Part shown: one piece after another, positions 61,226 to 64,000 of the stretch
How positions within the stretch are numbered: position 1 is the first letter of the stretch
Layout: the number at the start of each line of letters is the position of its first letter
DNA from: Algibacter pectinivorans
Lineage (GTDB): Bacteria > Bacteroidota > Bacteroidia > Flavobacteriales > Flavobacteriaceae
Direction of reading: 5' to 3'
Length of the DNA stretch: 64,000 bases
Assembly (NCBI RefSeq): GCF_900112595.1
Contig: NZ_FOMI01000003.1
Span: forward strand, 372,001-436,000
Position numbers and translations under genes: made by a program
The notes under the pieces: model-generated
Databases searched by the model: none
What the model saw: the letters and a program-made list of their open reading frames with translations, nothing else
What the model was told of the DNA's origin: nothing

Positions 61226-62623
61226 CTATTGCTCTACAATTTCATCCTTAATAGTATTTTTTATTAATCGGTATTTACCGCTTTTTTCCACAGGTATATT
61301 ATCTGTAAACTTTAGTGTTATTTTAATACGATTACCAACACGATCTTTTAAATTTTTAAGAAATACGTCTTGGTCTTTATTAGTAAAGGTTTTATCATCT
61401 TTTTCAAGAAGTACCAATAAAGCATTTATATGATGCTGTTGTATTTGAAACCGAATGACTCCTTTTACGCCTTTTAAACAGTTAGATATATTGCCTAAAT
61501 TAATTTTCCCTTTTTCCTCCGAGTATATATAATCGGAGATGCGGCCCAAAATATGTTTTACTAAAGGGTTATTGTTGCCACAAGGACAAACTGCTGTAGG
61601 CTCGTCTAGTTCAATTTGGTCGCCAATATCGTACCTAATTAATGGTGTACCCTTTGTATTAAAAGGCGTAACTACTAAACGACCATTTGTGCATGGGTTG
61701 TCTTGATTATCTAAAACCTCGAAAACGCCACTTTGTAATTCGAGATGTAAGTTACCTTGCTCACATTCAATTATAAATGGAGATCCTTCAGATGAAGCGT
61801 ATTGATTATATACCTTTGTTTTAAAATAAGTTTCTAAAACGGTTCTAATTTCTGTGGTAATGGTTTCTGCGGTTGGAAAAATAGCTTTAATAATGCCAGC
61901 AGGAAATACAATATTATAATGCATACCATACTTTGCTATTTCGTACATGGTAGATGGGAATCCTACAAAATATTCCGGCTTAAATGTTATAAGGTTTTCT
62001 ATATAGTATTTTAAATATTTAGAATGTATATGGAAAGTAGAGTAGTAGCGTACGTTATAAATATAGTCTGTTTTCCAAAATCGGTTTTTACGAATATCTT
62101 TTGGTGTTAATAAATTTTTACCGCTAAACCAAGCCGTTTTTTTACCTAAACGGTAACCAAAATTATGCCTAAAATAATCTAAAATAGCATGACGCTCTCT
62201 TGAGTCGTCTAAAAGATATACTACTTCTAAAGATTTTCCTGTTGTGCCTCCTGTTTTTGCAACACTGCCTTCACTTTTTTTTATGGTATAAATATCACTA
62301 ATATTTTGCCGTATTAGCTCTTTATTAACGATAGGAAGCAAACGTATATTTTCAATATTTTCTGGAGAGTCTAGTTTAGACAACGTATTGCTATAGTATT
62401 TAGAATTTGTAATGGCGTATTTTATAAATGCTGTATACTTTTTGGATTGAATAGCTTTTAACTCTTGTAACGACAAGTTTTTATTGGCTTTATAGTGTTT
62501 TAAAAACTCGTGGTATTTGCCAGAATTGCGCCCTCTATACGCTAAAATATTATAAATACTAACTAAAGAATTTTGAAGAAAATGAGGGGCGTACTTATAT
62601 AATTTATCTTGTAATTGTGCCAT
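61226..62623 (-). CDS. Phenylacetate-CoA-ligase-like (CapK family) adenylating enzyme
   Basis: A 465-residue ANL-superfamily protein of the CapK type found in capsule loci. The motifs are AKTGGTTGKSLEVVY (phosphate loop), YNQYASSEGSPFIIEC, FNTKGTPLIRYDIGDQIEL and the four-residue-spaced Cys in VCPCGNNNPLVKHILGR, usual for the family. The C-terminal subdomain ends NIPVEKSGKYRLIKN, with a Lys at the adenylation position. Its role in glycan loci is not settled; it may activate an acyl group for modification. It overlaps the upstream glycosyltransferase by 20 nt. Confidence 0.85.
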   Translation of the reverse strand: MAQLQDKLYKYAPHFLQNSLVSIYNILAYRGRNSGKYHEFLKHYKANKNLSLQELKAIQSKKYTAFIKYAITNSKYYSNTLSKLDSPENIENIRLLPIVNKELIRQNISDIYTIKKSEGSVAKTGGTTGKSLEVVYLLDDSRERHAILDYFRHNFGYRLGKKTAWFSGKNLLTPKDIRKNRFWKTDYIYNVRYYSTFHIHSKYLKYYIENLITFKPEYFVGFPSTMYEIAKYGMHYNIVFPAGIIKAIFPTAETITTEIRTVLETYFKTKVYNQYASSEGSPFIIECEQGNLHLELQSGVFEVLDNQDNPCTNGRLVVTPFNTKGTPLIRYDIGDQIELDEPTAVCPCGNNNPLVKHILGRISDYIYSEEKGKINLGNISNCLKGVKGVIRFQIQQHHINALLVLLEKDDKTFTNKDQDVFLKNLKDRVGNRIKITLKFTDNIPVEKSGKYRLIKNTIKDEIVEQ

Positions 62624-63764
62624 GTGTAGTGTTATTTTGCTCTAAATAAAACAGCTCTATTTGCTTAGTATTAGAAATAATATCGTAGTTACCATTAATA
62701 ATAAAACTAGATTGGTCTATTTTTTTAGAAGCATCTAAATCTAAAATGTGTTGTGCCCATACTTCGGCCGGTTCCTCAATAGAAAGGAATTTAATATTGT
62801 TAGTTAAGCTTACTTCGTTTGTAATAGAGTTGGAGGCTATAATTTTTAAACTTGCAGCTTGGGCTTCTATTAGAGTAACCGGAAGCCCTTCGTAAAATGA
62901 GGGAAATACAAAAACATCCATCATTTGGCAAAGTTCTGGAATATCGGTTCTTACCCCTAAAAATTGTATTTTATGATCAATTTTTAATTGCTTAGCTTCA
63001 GTTTGTAATCCTGCTCGTAAGGGGCCATCACCAATTAATACTAGGGTAGCATGAGGTTGTTTATTTAATAATGCTGCAAATATTTTAATTAAAAAAGCAT
63101 GATTTTTTTGACTAACAAACCGGCCAATGTGCCCAATAACTAACTCATTTTCTAGTCCATACTCTTTTTTATATCTCGCCGAAATGGTAGGGTTATATTT
63201 AAACTTTTCGGTATCAATAGCGTTATTTATGGTTTTAAAAGGCGTTTTACCAAACAACCAATTTCCCGCTTTATCTCCACAAGAAAAATAGTGGGTTGCA
63301 TGTTGTTTTATGCGTTTTTTTAGTTGGAGTTTTACCAGTTTTTTTAAACTTTCTTTTAAACTTTCTTTACCAGAAATTATAGAGGGTAAACTTACTTTAT
63401 TTATAGCAATGTGCGCATGTGCAATACGGCATGGAATATTAAACTCTGCGGCTATTTTATGCGGAAAGTAACTAAATGTATTTAGATGGGAGTGTACAAT
63501 TTTATAATTGTTGTGGCTATTAAAAAACGCACGTAAAGCCTTATAATAAGCCTTGGGCTTAAATGGATTTATTTGTGGTAACTTGTAAATAATGCCTCCC
63601 ATGGTCTCAATTTCGTCATCGTAGGCTCCTTTTTCAGGTCTATGTACTAAAAAATCAAACTGGACTTTTGTTTTGTCTAGCTTTCTGTAATAATTCATAA
63701 TCATAGTTTCTGCGCCGCCGCGATCCATTATGGTAAATATTTGTAAAACTCGTATTGGGGTCAT
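62604..63764 (-). CDS. Glycosyltransferase family 4
   Basis: A 386-residue GT-B enzyme. It begins IRVLQIFTIMDRGGAETMIMNYYRKL, typical of GT4 enzymes in exopolysaccharide loci. The catalytic half shows VIGHIGRFVSQKNHAFLIKIFAALL, LLNKQPHATLVLIGDGPL and FVFPSFYEGLPVTLIEAQAASLKIIAS with the E-x7-E motif. The 20-nt overlap with the CapK-like gene suggests translational coupling. It lies 22 nt downstream of a second CapK-like gene that leaves the window, so a ligase-GT-ligase order is likely. Confidence 0.92.
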   Translation of the reverse strand: MTPIRVLQIFTIMDRGGAETMIMNYYRKLDKTKVQFDFLVHRPEKGAYDDEIETMGGIIYKLPQINPFKPKAYYKALRAFFNSHNNYKIVHSHLNTFSYFPHKIAAEFNIPCRIAHAHIAINKVSLPSIISGKESLKESLKKLVKLQLKKRIKQHATHYFSCGDKAGNWLFGKTPFKTINNAIDTEKFKYNPTISARYKKEYGLENELVIGHIGRFVSQKNHAFLIKIFAALLNKQPHATLVLIGDGPLRAGLQTEAKQLKIDHKIQFLGVRTDIPELCQMMDVFVFPSFYEGLPVTLIEAQAASLKIIASNSITNEVSLTNNIKFLSIEEPAEVWAQHILDLDASKKIDQSSFIINGNYDIISNTKQIELFYLEQNNTTHGTITR

Positions 63765-63786
63765 ATTAGAAATGTGTTATCTATTT

Positions 63787-64000
63787 TTATAAATTGAGTT
63801 TAAATTTGCGCTTTACCGCAACAAATTTACCATTAGCCCCTAAAGGGATAGCATCTACTTTATTTAATTTATACTCAATTTGATCTCCTAATCTAGCCTT
63901 TAAATTGTTTAAAAATTGGGTTTCCATTTTTTTAGTAAATAAGGCGTCTGTTTCTAGGTTTATTATAACTAAACTTGGTGATTCTTGTATAATTTGGCCT
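63787..64000 (-). CDS. Partial CapK/phenylacetate-CoA-ligase-like protein (C-terminus)
   Basis: 71 codons run from the window edge to a TAA at 63789-63787. The peptide IEYKLNKVDAIPLGANGKFVAVKRKF lines up with KITLKFTDNIPVEKSGKYRLIKNTI at the C-terminus of the enzyme at 61226, including the terminal GK(F/Y) adenylation-lysine region. The start lies beyond 64000. The short distance (22 nt) to the following glycosyltransferase suggests one operon. Confidence 0.7.
   Translation of the reverse strand, partial: GQIIQESPSLVIINLETDALFTKKMETQFLNNLKARLGDQIEYKLNKVDAIPLGANGKFVAVKRKFKLNL

Noticed and set aside
1-64000. tRNA, rRNA, CRISPR array, prophage or replication origin
   Set aside because: No cloverleaf, rRNA-like block, regular spaced repeats, phage structural gene or dnaA-box cluster was recognised by reading the sequence.

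Overview
The window is low-G+C DNA (about one third G+C by eye) from a marine-type Flavobacteriaceae bacterium (Bacteroidota). Four things support this: repeated TAnnTTTG promoter boxes, an almost complete lack of strong Shine-Dalgarno sites, Bacteroidota family content (DUF4834, SprB-era gliding-lineage lipid genes, OMP_b-brl_3 TonB receptors, AlgI-type MBOAT proteins ending in FIYFQF), and short hairpin terminators between convergent genes. No rRNA, tRNA, CRISPR array or intact insertion sequence was seen.

Region by region. 1-4 kb: the 5' part of a TonB-dependent receptor, then a prfB-HAD hydrolase-arsC operon on the minus strand; prfB keeps the programmed +1 frameshift. 4.2-7.6 kb: three tandem paralogous GNAT/FemAB-like (Acetyltransf_6-type) acyltransferases. 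7.6-18 kb: L-threonine aldolase, a lipoprotein with an apparent thioester (TED/TQXA) domain, YbaB, an oligopeptidase, then a PLP cysteine-synthase-like enzyme and an AONS/SPT-like enzyme that together look like the capnine sulfonolipid pair (CapA/CapB), with a convergent GNAT gene. 18-23.4 kb: DUF4834, YfhO, a glycosyltransferase and a flippase. 23.5-26 kb: two paralogous secreted basic proteins, each behind a sigma-54-like promoter. 26-37 kb: housekeeping genes (uvrA with a structured RNA element at its 3' side, an ECF sigma factor, nth, bcp, an MBL hydrolase, an XRE regulator, an M14 peptidase, an Lrp regulator).

37-64 kb is an exopolysaccharide or surface-glycan locus. It holds three MBOAT O-acyltransferase plus SGNH cassettes, an ATP-grasp protein, two more members of the GNAT family from 4.2 kb, a FemAB-like protein and a FAD/NAD(P)-binding-FemAB fusion. 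It also holds a PglD-like acetyltransferase, two tandem phosphoglycosyl transferases, an acyl carrier protein, an adenylation enzyme, a GNAT-like protein, two glycosyltransferases, two CapK/phenylacetate-CoA-ligase-like enzymes and a parallel beta-helix lipoprotein.

The strongest candidate for something new is the minus-strand run 42.1-55.7 kb. An adenylating enzyme, a carrier protein, an MBOAT and an SGNH protein (the DltA/C/B/D part list) sit beside phosphoglycosyl transferases and several FemAB/GNAT acyltransferases, one fused to a flavoprotein. My reading is a carrier-protein-dependent acyl or aminoacyl decoration system for a lipid-linked glycan; its substrate is unknown.
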